Of a stretch of 64,000 nt of DNA, positions 11,660-22,594 are shown in pieces. The stretch is taken from positions 62,001 to 126,000 of the forward strand of contig CALDZK010000010.1 of the NCBI GenBank assembly GCA_937944145.1, in the 5' to 3' direction. Within the stretch, counting starts at the first letter, position 1; each line of letters starts with the position of its first letter. A program made the translations under genes and the position numbers. The DNA comes from an uncultured Candidatus Altimarinota bacterium (GTDB taxonomy: Bacteria; Patescibacteriota; Gracilibacteria; BD1-5; UBA6164). The notes under the pieces are model-generated. The model was not told where the DNA came from, did not search any database, and worked only from the letters and a program-made list of their open reading frames with translations.

Positions 11660-11692
11660 AAAAACACAAGAGTAATATACTATTGTGTTTTT
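11660..11692. terminator. Bidirectional terminator
   Basis: AAAAACACAA - 13-base loop - TTGTGTTTTT, with A and T runs at either side. It serves the yegP-like gene on the plus strand. On the minus strand it directly follows the hydrolase gene, whose stop codon touches its edge. Confidence 0.8.
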
Positions 11693-12334
11693 TTACGTCG
11701 TAATATCTAGCTTCACACCTGCATGTGTTCACAGATAGTGACCTCATCCGGGTACTTTACGAAAAGATATACGTGGATTTTTATCGGCAGGATATACTCG
11801 CTGCAATTCCCTGAAATGATCAAATGATACATCCCTATCCTGATCACCATGTATTATAGAGATAGGGAAATCACCAAGAAACTGAGCTCACTTCTTGGGA
11901 GCAAATGTCCTTGTTTCTCAGAGTCTCTCTATCTTCGTTCGCTTAAAAAATCCTGCAACTATATATGCGCTTGTAATACGATCAATGAAACGATTACTTT
12001 CAGCCAGGTATTTGATAAGAAATGTCGCTCCGAGAGAATGCCCTACTAAAATAATATTTCATGGTATATCTTTCACAGTATTTTCAAAATACTCTTTCCA
12101 CTCATCATAATCAGCAGCATATCTGCGTGGCATATTGAGCAGATGTATATCTGTCATATCCTCGGGATCTCATAAGAGGTGAGGAATTTCTTTTTTAGTA
12201 AAAGACCTAAAAAACTGCGAGTCTGTAATGAAACGTGTCACAAACTCGAGGATTCTCCCTCAGAATCCTACTTCCTCGCGAGAGAATCCTCCATGAATTC
12301 CTATGATTTGATTTTTGGGTGTTGTTGGCATCAT
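11693..12334 (-). CDS. Alpha/beta hydrolase (RBBP9/YdeN-like)
   Basis: 213 aa. The N-terminus has the oxyanion-type IGIHGGFSR. The nucleophile elbow is GHSLGA (about residue 99), and a late IIHGDQDRDVSFDHF supplies the Asp region. A near C-terminal GGGHYLG supplies the catalytic His. In this last motif two glycines are TGA, and several other TGA codons are needed to keep the frame. The two hydrolases at 43204-44315 have a similar layout. The substrate is unknown. It ends at the shared bidirectional terminator and starts 5 bases before the pheA stop, slightly separated. Confidence 0.8.
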
Positions 12335-12338
12335 ATAG

Positions 12339-13151
12339 TTAGTATTGTCCAAGTATACGTATCTCTGTCGTGAAAAACTCGAGTTCCTCAAGGGCTTTTT
12401 GTATCGGCTCGTCACTGAGCTCTCCCTGAAAATCTAACCAAAACATAAACGAAAAATTTCCCTTAAAACTTGGGATACTCTCGAGTTTTGTGAGATTTAC
12501 ATTATTGGTCGCAAATGCCCCAAGACACTTATACAGACTCGCAGGAATATGACGCGTCTCAAACAGTATACTCACTATTCCTGATTTTTTGCTGTAGCTT
12601 ATATCTGTATCTTTAGGAGTGATAATCACAAAACGTGTTGTATTTTCTGCGTGGTCTTGGATATTTTTCTCAAGTATACTCAGCCCATACATCTGGGCTG
12701 CAAGTTCACTACATATAGCAGCAACTCCAGGGTCTAGTGTTTCTTTTGCGTATTTTGCTGAGAGCGCAGTATCGCTATATTTCATCGCTGTGATTCCTCT
12801 AGACTTTAGGTATTTATGACACTGATCGAGAGCAGGTATCTGTGAATATGCGTGGGTAATATTTTCTATATCTGTTTCTTTTGAACAGAGGCAATGCGCA
12901 ATTGGGAGATGATAGTCTCAGATAATTTGATAGTCATATTTCATAAAACCATGCAGGTTTGGATGAATACTCCCCATGTATGAATTCTCTATTGCCAGCA
13001 CAGCGATACCATCTGGACCTATAGATTCCCAGACATCCTGAAACTCTGGCTTTCCTTCGAGTGACTGGATTTCGATACTCAGAGATTTTTGTATTTCCAG
13101 AGACGCACTATGCATATAACTCCCTGGGTTTCCTTGATAAAAAATTTTCAT
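12339..13151 (-). CDS. pheA: Prephenate dehydratase with ACT domain
   Basis: 270 aa. It starts IFYQGNPGSYMHSA, the periplasmic-binding-like catalytic fold of PheA. LAIENSYMGSI is the classic 'iENs..G.v' motif, and the catalytic TTRF lies at about 171-174. The C-terminal ACT domain (about 190-270) includes LTKLESIPSFKG, the Phe-binding 'ESRP' region with an Ile replacing Arg. It converts prephenate to phenylpyruvate. One TGA-Gly is required. It overlaps no gene but lies only 2 bases after the glycosyltransferase stop, so the two are co-transcribed. Confidence 0.9.
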
Positions 13152-13153
13152 AA

Positions 13154-14014
13154 TTATTTTTTGAGGCTACGAAGTACGGTGATAGGAAATATAATAACGG
13201 CTTGATATATTCTGGCAAGTCTTTGTATCTTTCCTGGACTCGTAAATATTCGATATAACCATTCTATTCCTATGGAGCGAAATATCTTTGGAGCGCGTTT
13301 TTGAAATCAAGTAATATAATCAAAACTACTTCCAACTCCGAGGCCTATTTTGATATTGGGACACTGACCCATAATCTCTATTACTGATTGTTCTTGGGAT
13401 TTCATACCGAGTGTCGAGAACAATATTTCTCCCTCAGAGTCCCCAATATGTCAAATAATATCTGTTTTATTTTCAGGATCGTATATATGATAATCAAATC
13501 TGAGTTTGGGATATGCCTGTTGTAAGCGAGGTCAAAATACTTCTTGGCTGGCTACTTTTTTGGCATCATCTGGTTTGTATAGATCAATAATGATAACTTT
13601 TTTATTTTTCCTCTCAGCAAAGTCTAAGAGATCAAGTGTCAGATCACTTCCACAGATCCTGTCTCAGTATTTTTCATACAGCATACTCCTACGAAACATG
13701 AGGTTGAAAAAAAAGTATGGAAGTAACAAAATATGTATTACTTGGAATCATACTCCTCTTAACCCCCCTTTACCAAGGGTGGAAATATACTTAGCTGAAA
13801 AGTCCTCTATCTGATATCCTATATAGAGTCATATCCCATCACTGGTGAGATAGTCAGCTTGATGTAATATATCAAGGAATTCTCTATCTTGCCTAGCCCT
13901 GAGGCATATCTCTGGATTTGGGGTAAATATTATTTTTTGCTCTGAGAGAGAAGTTATATCATCAAATAGATCTGTGTATCTAAGAACTGGTATTTGGAGG
14001 CCAAGTATTTTCAT
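13154..14014 (-). CDS. WecG/TagA-family glycosyltransferase
   Basis: 286 aa. Recognisable blocks are IIFTPNPEICLRARQD (the 'tpN.e.....' start), LTSDGIGLYIGY (the 'sDG.gv' motif) and RICGSDLTLDLLDFAERKNKKVIII. Near the C-terminus the family-typical GLGVGSSFDYITGFQKRAPKIFRSIGIEWLYRI is present. The family transfers N-acetylmannosamine-type sugars onto lipid-linked precursors. The linker between the SDG motif and RICGSD is longer than usual. It contains a GC-rich hairpin read in frame as STLGKGGLRG (see repeat). It is transcribed with pheA, 2 bases downstream. Confidence 0.85.
13763..13782. repeat. GC-rich palindromic hairpin inside a coding sequence
   Basis: Plus-strand CCCCCC-TTTACC-AAGGGTGG folds as a stem (CC.CCCTT/AAGGG.GG) with a four-base loop. 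It stands out in an AT-rich gene and resembles the short REP-like units dispersed in many bacterial genomes. It adds residues in frame to the WecG-like protein. Confidence 0.45.
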
Positions 14015-14033
14015 AAAAAATTAGGTCGTTTTT

Positions 14034-14062
14034 TTGACCGAGTAAAAAATGTATGATACTAT
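14034..14062 (+). promoter_or_regulatory. Promoter of the small gene at 14095
   Basis: TTGACC (14034-14039), a 17-base spacer and TACTAT (14057-14062), about 33 bases before the ATG. This is a good match to a sigma-70 promoter. Confidence 0.5.
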
Positions 14063-14094
14063 TATTATAGAAATTAAATATTAATTACAAACCT

Positions 14095-14331
14095 ATGAGC
14101 TTTTTTGAAGGACTAGTTGGATCTAACTCAACAGAAACAACTAAAGAATTTGACTCACACATCGCAAACGATGCTACAAGTGCTGTACTAGCATGAGAAC
14201 ACAGAGGAGCTCCGATTGCAAATATAGAAAATGTGACTGTTACAGAAATCTGAGGATTTGAAAATGCCGATACTTTTTGGTTTGCAGAAGACTCTATTTG
14301 AAATAAAGGAAGTACTCTATACATGGGATAA
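14095..14331 (+). CDS. Small hypothetical protein (78 aa)
   Basis: Starts MSFFEGLVGSNS and ends STLYMG-TAA. Four TGA codons fall in short Gly-containing motifs (LAGEH, EIGGF, SIGNK), which makes coding plausible. It is Asn/Thr/Asp-rich and soluble, with no TM and no recognisable domain. A promoter lies upstream and a strong terminator downstream, so it is an independent unit. I do not recognise its family. Confidence 0.65.
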
Positions 14332-14357
14332 TAGTTATAAGTTACAAGCCTTAGCCC

Positions 14358-14393
14358 AAAAGAACCTTGATAGCAACTGAGGTTCTTTTTTTA
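14358..14393 (+). terminator. Terminator after the 78-aa gene
   Basis: AAAAGAACCT - 12-base loop - AGGTTCTTTTTTT: ten-pair stem and T run, 27 bases past the stop. Confidence 0.85.
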
Positions 14394-14399
14394 TACCTT

Positions 14400-14491
14400 G
14401 TCATCCTGAACTTGATTCAGGATCTTTCTCAGTATAATCTTTCTATTAATAGATATTGCTTCAGCAGATTCCGCAACAAGTGCGGGATGAC
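14400..14491. repeat. Dispersed palindromic repeat (GTCATCCTGAAC... type)
   Basis: The element is bounded by GTCATCC and GGATGAC. Inside are TGAACTTGATTCA and CCGCAACAAGTGCGG, two smaller palindromes. Sequences of this kind (CATCCTGAACTTGATTCAGGATC, CCGCACTTGTTGCGG) are widespread intergenic repeats in unrelated bacteria. It fills the gap between the small gene's terminator and the glycosyltransferase start. Confidence 0.6.
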
Positions 14492-14504
14492 ATAATAATA
14501 GAAT

Positions 14505-15605
14505 ATGAATCTCAAAGACAAAAAAATCGCTATCGTCTGCGACCGGATCTCTGATCGGTGAGGAGCAGAGATGGTACTCTCTCATATACTTGAGGTGTTT
14601 CCTGGAGCAGATATATACAGCTCTGTTTTTTGGCAGGAGTGAAACCCTGTATTTTCCGGGAGAAAAATAACTTCGAGTTTTATCCAGCGTATTCCCCTAC
14701 TAAAAAAATCACACAAACTCGCTCTCACTCTGAGGCCACTTGCATTTGAGAGTTTTGACCTCAGCAGTTATGATATCGTTATCTCGAGCAGTAGTGCAGA
14801 GAGTAAATGAGTCATCACTAAACCCGATTGCCTGCATATCTGCTACTGTCATACTCCAACGAGGTATTTTTGGAGTCATTATCATGAGTATCTTTCTATG
14901 ATGGAGTTTGGGATTCTGAACCCTCTCGCAAAATGGCTCATGCCAAAAGTGGTTCACAAACTCAGGAAATGGGACTTCCTAGCTGCTCAGAGGCCTGACC
15001 TGTTTCTCGCAAATAGTAAAAATACCCAAGGACGTATCAACAAATACTATCATAGAGATAGTAGCGTCCTCTACCCTGGAATAGACACCAGCGAATTTGA
15101 TCCTAAGGGTAAAAAACAAGATTTTTATCTCGCGACGGGCAGATGTATCCCCTACAAGAAATTTGATTTACTGGTTGAGGCATTTAACAAAAATGGGAAA
15201 CCTCTGATCTGTGTGACTAATACGGATAATAAACTCTTCAAACAACTCCAAAAGAAATCCAAAGAAAATATTACTTGGAAACTCGCTATCAGTAGAAAAG
15301 AAATACTTGAACTCTATAGTCAGGCAAAATGTTTCGTATTTCCTCCAGAAGAAGATTTTGGAATCGTTCCTCTGGAAGCCATGGCAAGTGGAACTCCAGT
15401 AATTGCGTACAATAAATGATGAGCTCTCGAAACAGTCATAGAGTGAAAAACTGGGACATTTTTCAAAGAACAAAACTCAGAGAGTTTACAAGAAGCCATA
15501 GATCGATTCGAGTCTATGACTTTTGATACAAAAACACTCAGAATTCATGCTGAGAAGTTTGATAAGAAAGTGTTTCAGGAAGGTATCGTAAAAATAATGC
15601 AATAA
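14505..15605 (+). CDS. GT4-family glycosyltransferase
   Basis: 366 aa. The N-terminal Rossmann half opens with IAIVCDRISDRGGAEMVL, the donor/acceptor Gly loop, where one Gly is TGA. The linker has CYCHTPTRYFW. The C-terminal half has VLYPGIDTSEF and a YLATGRCIPYKKFDLLVEAF block. The GT-B signature [25 protein letters not shown] follows, with the catalytic-site E(x7)E, and the next Gly pair includes TGA. The frame needs several TGA codons. It likely adds sugars to a cell-envelope glycan, in line with the WecG-like gene nearby. It is transcribed alone. Confidence 0.9.
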
Positions 15606-15661
15606 TCTTTAGAAATACTAAAAAACCCGAAGTCTACAAAAAGCACTTCCTAGAATAATAT

Positions 15662-16345
15662 CTAGACCAATAAATATTTATCTACTACGTATTTTCCACT
15701 GAGGTTATTACTGTGAAGACCTTGTATATCTTTTTCGAGTTCTTCCAGAATCAGAGCATGATTACCCGTTCTTTGTATATAGGCAATGATTGATCTGAGG
15801 ATATTTTTATAATCCCCTGTCTCTCACTTGAAACTATAGAGAAAAGAAATAAGCCCTATATCTCATCCCGAAAAATACTGCTCTACCATGTCATCATATT
15901 GTCCATCATAATCATCACTACTGCCTCCATCTACACGAATCGTCTGTACGCGTGACAGAACCGTTGGGAGCACTCATGCCTCAGAAGCATTGGAGAGGAA
16001 AATAATATTTCCAACTCCTGGTTCTTCAAAGAACTTGAGAGCAGCATTCGCAGATTGCGTCGTCATACGACCGATATTTTCTATAAAAAATACTTGGAAA
16101 GCAAATCTTGGTTTTTCATTTGATTTTGATATAAATTCTCTCATTTCTTGGATCTTGATTGCCTGGGTATCGTCAGAAAGCATAAAAAGACTATTAGTAT
16201 CTATATCATGCTCTGATAGCAGTCACCCTGTTAGCTCACGTATCTTTGCATTTACCAGTTCTTGATTTGGTCATACAAACAAAAAAGGAGCAAGAACTTG
16301 TCCTTTTCTGATCGCTTCACAGATAAATGGATAGAGGTCTTTCAC
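15662..16345 (-). CDS. holB: DNA polymerase III delta' subunit (HolB-like)
   Basis: 227 aa from a GTG start; a TAA lies two codons upstream in frame, which excludes an earlier start. It carries FFIENIGRMTTQSANAALKFFEEPG, the AAA+ clamp-loader SRC-type region of delta'/DnaX. VLPTVLSRVQTIRVDG follows. No Walker A GKT is present (FVGPNQELVNAKI in its place), as expected for delta' and not for DnaX. It is shorter than E. coli HolB (334 aa), mainly at the C-terminus. It is coupled to the upstream lipoprotein gene, 3 bases away. Confidence 0.75.
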
Positions 16346-16348
16346 GAT

Positions 16349-16720
16349 TTATTCTATAAGATCAAAGAGTATATCTAGTTCCTGTTGTATATCATCGACA
16401 TCTCTCACAAGCCCCTCAGCAAGTTCTTCATCGATTTGTTCTTCTTCTACTAAAACATCAGATTCTTCATCTGTAGTTTCTTGTGGAGTATCTTGTAATT
16501 CTCATAATTCTGTTGTAGTAGGCTCCGACTCTGTAGATATCTCCTGTATCTGATCGAGATTGGGAGTCGGAGCATCTGGAGTATCAGGCACTTGTTGCTC
16601 TACTACCCCAGGAAGTTCCACGCTATTTTCTTCCTCTACAGGAGTTGCTGGGGATGATGATTTATGTAGACATGATGATAACAGTAGGGTCAAAAGGAGA
16701 ATAGTAGATATATGTTTCAT
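16349..16720 (-). CDS. Small lipoprotein
   Basis: 123 aa. It has a signal peptide with lipobox LLLSSC (Cys about residue 17), then a low-complexity Pro/Thr/Glu/Gln-rich acidic tail ending DIQQELDILFDLIE. I chose the MKHIS start because it places the lysine and hydrophobic core correctly; in-frame upstream starts also exist. No domain is recognised. The stop lies 3 bases before the holB-like GTG, so the two share a transcript. Confidence 0.7.
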
Positions 16721-16812
16721 AGGTTTAGCTCTCATACATAAGATATTGAAAATAGTATAAAAAAGCTGGTAGAAATCAAGAAAAAATAAAGGTCTCGGCC
16801 TATAATCAAAAG

Positions 16813-16839
16813 TTGAAAAATACAGTTTTTGTGTATAAT
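16813..16839 (+). promoter_or_regulatory. secA promoter
   Basis: TTGAAA (16813-16818), a 15-base spacer and TATAAT (16834-16839), 46 bases before the GTG start. The spacer is short, but the -10 is perfect. Confidence 0.5.
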
Positions 16840-16885
16840 CAATTCGCAATTATTTTAGTTTTATTCCCCAAAAAATATAACACAC

Positions 16886-19519
16886 GTGATAGAAACACTT
16901 ATTAAGAAGGTATTTTGAGATATAGATAGTAAGAAACTCAAACAATACACCAAAGAACTTGCCTGAGTAAAAGCGCTCGAAGAAACATACAAAGACTTTA
17001 CAAAACAAGATATACAAAATAAAACCAAAGAATTTCAGGCTTTGTTTATGGATCTTGATTTTCAAGATGAAGCAGATAGCAAAAAAATACTCCAAATTCT
17101 CCAAGATATAAAATATGACGCATTTGCGCTTGTAAAACAAGCATGTACCCTCCTAAGTGGACAGAGTTTTTCACTTCCAAGTGGAAGAGAAATACACTGG
17201 AATATGATTCCCTATGATGTACAAATCATCGGAGGTCTTGCTATCCACGAGGGAAATATATCTGAGATGAAAACGGGTGAATGAAAGACGCTCGTAGCGA
17301 CACTTCCAAGTTATCTCAACTGTCTCACTTGAAATAGTGTTCATATAGTTACGGTAAATGACTATCTCGCCACTCGTGATGCCGAAGAAATGGGAATACT
17401 CTACGAATTTCTCGGAGTATCTGTCGGAGTGATTACCCACGCGCAAAACAAAGATCAAAAACAAGAATCCTACACAAAAGACGTCGTATACGGAACCAAC
17501 AACGAGCTTGGTTTTGACTACCTACGTGACAATATGGTCACAAAGTCAGACCTCAAAGTACAATCTCCTCTGTTTTTTGCAATTATCGATGAGGTAGACT
17601 CTATACTCATAGACGAGGCAAGAACTCCCTTGATTATCTCTATGCCTGACAATGAACCTACTACCAAATACTTACACTTTGGTACTATGGCAAAAAAACT
17701 CTCATCAGGAAAGCATTATAAAATAGATGAAAAACAAAAAACAGCAACACTGACTGAAGAAGGAATCAAAAAAATAGAAGAAATGATGGGAGTGGAAAAT
17801 ATATTTGTCTCAGATCACTATAATGATCTCCATCATATAGAAAATGCCCTCAAAGCCGAGGCTGTATATATAGTCGATAAAGACTATATCCTCAATAATG
17901 ATGAGGTCATGATCGTCGATGAACATACTGGAAGAGTCCTCTCTGGAAGACGTTATAGCGACTGACTTCACCAAGCGCTGGAAGCAAAAGAATGAGTACC
18001 AATAAAACAAGAAAGTAAAACACTTGCCAGTATCACCTTTCAAAACTATTTCCGCATGTACTGGAAACTCGCAGGGATGACTGGTACAGCAAAAACCGAA
18101 GAAGAAGAATTTTACAAAGTCTATGCTCTAGAAACCATAGCAATCCCAACGAACAAGCCCATTGCTCGTGAAGACAAGGCTGATTTGTTGTTTAAAAATG
18201 AGAAATGAAAATTTGAATATGTTATAGAGCTGATCAAAGAACTCCATGAAACTGGAAGACCTATACTCGTTGGAACTGTCTCGGTAGACAAATCTGAATA
18301 TCTAAGTAAAAGACTCGAGCAAGCAGGAGTAAAACACAATGTCCTCAACGCAAAACAGCACGAAAAAGAAGCAGAAGTAGTCGCAGCCGCAGGTCAAAAA
18401 TGAGCAGTAACCATCGCTACAAATATGGCTGGTCGTGGTACGGATATAAAACTCTGAGAAGGAGTTGTAGAACTCTGAGGACTCGTGATCCTTGGGACAG
18501 AAAAACATGAAACGCGTCGTATAGATAACCAACTCCGTGGTCGTGCTGGTCGTCAGTGAGATCCTGGTATGACTCAATTTTTAATATCTCCAAACGATGA
18601 TATCATGAGGATATTTGGTGGAGATAAACTGTTTTGAGTATTTAACTCTCCTATGTTTGCCAGTCTCCCAGATAGTGAACCTCTTACACAAAGTGGTATG
18701 CTCACCAGAAAAGTTACGAGTGTACAAAAGCAAGTCGAATGACATAATTTCGATGTCAGAAAACATATACTGGAGTACGATGATGTGATGAATAAACACA
18801 GAGATATCATCTACACGAGAAGAAATAAAATACTCAAAAGTGAAAATATAGACAGTGATATACGTGAGATGATTGGTTCTCAAATCAAACAAATCGTTAT
18901 AGCCGAGATGTCCAAGTCTGGTACAGAGCAAGAACAAAAAAACAAGCTCACAGGAAAAATAAATGACTTTCTCGGAGTAGCAGCTATCGATGATACGCTC
19001 GAGAAATGAGATATAGCAGGGATAGAAGACACGCAAATGCTCGCTGACTATATCGTAGATATTGCATTTGAGGAGCTCGAAAAACTCATGCAAGAGTTTG
19101 CTGACCAGGAAACATTTTTCAAAATAGAAAGAGGAGTTGTACTCCAGGCTATAGATAGTCTCTGGATGGAGCATATAAACTCTATGACAAAACTCAGAGA
19201 GCAAGTGGCTTTTGAGGGCTATGCCCAAAAACAACCTCTCGTAGTATATAAAGAAAAGGCTTTTGAAAAGTTTAGAAATCTCTTATGAGAAATAGAATAT
19301 AGAGTTGTAAAGTCTATATTTTCCCTGAAACCTGATATGATCATAAAACAGGCCCAGATACGTGAGTCAGACCTCCAGGTAAATGAAGGAGGAGAAAACT
19401 CAGCTCCTCCAAAGCAATCATGAATACCTCCAAGTTCTGGATGAAATCCTCTATTTGCACAGCCTGAAAAAAATAACCCAGATCAAATCATCTCGAAAAA
19501 GAAAAAGATACGTGTGTAA
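16886..19519 (+). CDS. secA: Preprotein translocase ATPase SecA
   Basis: 877 aa from GTG. DEAD-like NBD1 has Walker A MKTGEGKT (about 128-135) in which the central Gly (residue 133) is TGA at 17282-17284. FDYLRDNM and the Walker B equivalent [21 protein letters not shown] follow. The preprotein cross-linking region, then NBD2 ([27 protein letters not shown]) and the helical scaffold ([20 protein letters not shown]) are all in order. The C-terminus is basic (KKKKIRV) and lacks the Cys-rich zinc-binding tail. It drives post-translational export through SecYEG; secG is at 35086. It is flanked by a promoter and a terminator. Confidence 0.98.
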
Positions 19520-19526
19520 GTCCCTC

Positions 19527-19557
19527 AAAAAAAAGAGTCTATATGACTCTTTTTTTG
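19527..19557 (+). terminator. secA terminator
   Basis: AAAAAGAGTC - TATAT - GACTCTTTTTTT, ten-pair stem with a T run, 8 bases past the stop. Confidence 0.85.
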
Positions 19558-19638
19558 TATGATTGTCAAACTAAAATCATAGTAAATAGCGTATTTTTAT
19601 GATATCGTTATAGAGATTAATTTTTAGTTTACAACTCT

Positions 19639-22416
19639 ATGTCCACACCATTTGATCCATCAAAACTTGATTTGGATATCAACAACACTCCAGATCCTCT
19701 TAGCACTGCTCCTGAAGTTACAAAAACTCCAGAGTCTAAGGATACTCCAAAAGTGAGTCCTGACCCTCTCGCTACATCACAAGAGGAAACAAGTAACACT
19801 CAAGAAAAAACCTCAACAACTCCTATATCTGATGATATACTTCTCGAGGAAAGCTCTACTACAGATGATTCTCTAAAATCAAAACCTACACCAAAAGAAA
19901 CTCCTCCTATAGAACCCCCAAAAGTTATAGATATAAATATCAATTCTCTTGATAACATATGAGCTATTCTCATAGATAAAAAGTATGATTTTGTAACGAT
20001 AGAACCACAAGAAAATGAAGTCAAAATCACCTACAAGAAAGATGGAATAGAAAAATCTACCCAATACATAAAACACATAACCTACAGTAACATACTGCTC
20101 AGGATAAAAGAAATCACCAAACTCAAATGAGTAACGACAAAAGAAGCTCAAGAAGGAAAAGGAGCTTTTTCTCTAGGAAAAGTAAAGTATGATCTCATTA
20201 CGAAAATTGCAACAGGGAGTTTTTGAGAAAAAGTATTTTTAAAAATGACAAAAAATACAGATAAACTCAAATGAACTGCAAAGAAAAAGACAAGTCTCTG
20301 AACTATTTTTTGATTTCTTGGAGCTGTTCTCTTTGTTGGTCTGGTACTCTGAGGAATGTTTATCACTTTTGTAATACTTAATGCTCAGACAGTCGAAGAT
20401 GTAAAATTCTTCTCTTCTCTAGGAATCAACCTCAACGATATAAATACCTTTATATCAAAAATTATTACATTTATATTTTCTATTATACTGTTTATCGAGA
20501 CTGTGGTTTTGGCTATATTTCTCTTTAAATGGTTTCTTACAAAGAAAGAATTCAAAAAGAAAAAACTCGTATATGGTATGATTTCTGTACTTTTATTTAT
20601 GGTAACATTTGCCTCTGCAAGTGGGTGGATGATCATAGATAGAAAAATAAAATCACTCCCAAACTGGCAAGAACTCGCATACTGAGACATCCAGATATAT
20701 GATAATGATCGTCTTATTAGCAACGCGTTTGATAAATGAGGTTCTCTCATAGCTGATACAAGCAAACTCATCTGACCCGTAACTATCAAATTTGATCTGG
20801 GACTCTTTGCACAAAACGAATCAAAAAAATGATTTCAAATCAAAAAATTTATATGGGATATAGGCTGAGAGAGAATCGAAACTATCGACTCTTCTCTTAT
20901 AAAAGAATTTCGTGAAAAAGGAAATTATGATATCTCTCTCATAGTAGAAGAAATAGATCTCAAAGGAGAAACAATAGAAAAGTCAGTTGATAACATCCCT
21001 TCTGTCAGCGTAACCCACGTGGTAGAACTCGAAGAAGAAGTAACAAAAAGTGGTGGAAAAATCATGAAGTTTGATGGTGGTGATCTCAGACAACTAGGGA
21101 AACTCGAATGGTATTTTTGAAATGATTTAGAAAAACCTGTCCACGAAGGATATAGTTTCAAACCAACGCAAGTATTTTTTGAAGAAACCGTTATCGCGCT
21201 CAATATCCTGAACGAAAATAGTAACGAAAATAGAATCAAAGTATTTGTCGTTGGAGCAGAAAACTCTGGGAGTATCGCGTGAGAGATAAGCTATGAGAGA
21301 GATATCGTCAATGATCTCAAGTATACTCTCAAAGTCAGTAATCCTGAGACAGCTTTTGGAGATGGATTTATAGAAGAATTTGAGTGGAAAATATGAGACA
21401 AAACTATCAAAAAAACAGCAGATCCTCTCAATCTCGAAAAATCATCCCAGATAGAATTTGAGTTTGATAGTTATGGAGAAAATGAAGTTTCAGTCACTCT
21501 CACCGACGCATCTGGAAAGATAAACGAGCTCACTACTATAGTTGATATCCCGAGAAATCTGTGACTCAAAAAAAACCTCGACATCTGGAACCGGGATGAA
21601 AAGATAACAGATCTTCGTTATATCGAAAAAGGAAACGAATACTTCCTAGATGAACTCGGTATCCCTACAAAACTCAAATTTGATGCGAGATTTGTGCGTC
21701 CAGAAAATCTGATCTACTCCCTCAAAGAAGTAAGTTGGGATTTCGGGAATAACAGTAGTATAGATGCAACAGGAAAAACAGCAGAATATGAGGTATTTTC
21801 TGAAGGAAACCAAACCGTTCTCGTCGAGTACAAGTTCGTACATAGAAAAGACCCTGATGATGTCATCAAACTCGAAGAATTCATATATATAGAATGAGTC
21901 AAAAAAGATGCTGTTGTTGATTTCAAAATCGAGGCAGAAACGGACTATACTCCCGTAACTGTGAGGTTTGATGCATCAAAATCTACGATCAAAAATGATG
22001 ATGTCGTAAAATTTGAATATGATTATGGAGATGGTATAGTCGAGGTACGTGACGCGATAAATCCAGGGCATAGATATACTGAACCAGGTGACTATACTGT
22101 AAAACTCACTATCACCGGAAGATCTGGAAAAAAATACTCAGCTGAAAAACAACTCATACTCAAACCAGCACCCCAAGATGTAGAGATCTGAGTGAGTCTC
22201 AAAAATGCTCCTGTATGACAAGGAATTGATTTCTCTTCGGATAACTCTGATGGTCAGATCATCGAATACTTCTGGGACTTCGGAGATGGAAATACTTCTG
22301 TAGAAGCAAATCCTACGCACTCATATGACACAGTTGGAAACTATGAAGTACAACTCAGAGTTGATTTCGTAAATAACAATAGTCTCTCTGATGCTATGAC
22401 TATCGAGATATACTAG
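19639..22416 (+). CDS. Large PKD-domain membrane protein
   Basis: 925 aa. A Pro/Thr/Ser-rich, probably disordered head (about 1-105) is followed by a small cytosolic alpha/beta region (about 108-205). Three hydrophobic helices then follow (about 220-250, 270-300 and 310-335). The large extracytoplasmic part has repeated beta domains. The last two are clear PKD domains, FEYDYGDGIVEV...HRYTEPGDYTVKL and IIEYFWDFGDGNTSVEANPTHSYDTVGNYEVQL. Such proteins often mediate adhesion or surface-layer contacts; here that is inference. Many Gly are TGA. The gene ends at an exceptionally long terminator. Confidence 0.88.
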
Positions 22417-22470
22417 AACAACATACTAAAAAAGAAGCTACTAAAGTAGCTTCTTTTTTAGTATGTTGTT
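22417..22470. terminator. Long palindromic bidirectional terminator
   Basis: AACAACATACTAAAAAAGAAGCTAC and its complement form a nearly perfect stem of about 25 pairs with a tiny loop. A and T runs lie inside the stem. It separates the convergent PKD gene (plus) and nrdB (minus). Confidence 0.8.
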
Positions 22471-22471
22471 T

Positions 22472-22594
22472 GGAAAATCTTTCAAAAGCGAGAGTTTCGA
22501 GGCAGATATTTTTGAGTCGAGATAAGTTTACTGATGTAAACGTTCGAGCGAGAAGATATCTAACGAAGAAAATCGAAGGTTTAGGAAGATTTTC
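22472..22594 (-). other. Candidate structured RNA / palindromic element 3' of nrdB
   Basis: Read on the minus strand, directly after the nrdB stop. Nested complementary segments are GGAAAATCTTCC with GGAAgATTTTCC-type ends, TTCG with CGAA, AGATATcTT with AAaATATCT, and GTTTAC-ATCA-GTAAAC as an apical hairpin. Together they form one extended hairpin of about 120 nt. It precedes the bidirectional terminator, so it would sit in the nrdB 3' UTR. It could be a functional RNA or a MITE-like repeat; I cannot decide. Confidence 0.45.

Noticed and set aside
14391-14585. Minus-strand ORF of 64 aa
   Set aside because: It is read through the dispersed palindromic repeat at 14400-14491 and the opposite strand of the glycosyltransferase gene.
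18581-19234. Minus-strand ORF of 217 aa inside secA
   Set aside because: Antisense shadow of SecA; composition is atypical and no motif is present.
16886-19519. Apparent fragmentation of secA and most other genes into many short ORFs (mass pseudogenisation)
   Set aside because: All breaks are TGA, none TAA or TAG, and they fall on conserved glycines; reading UGA as Gly restores full-length proteins.
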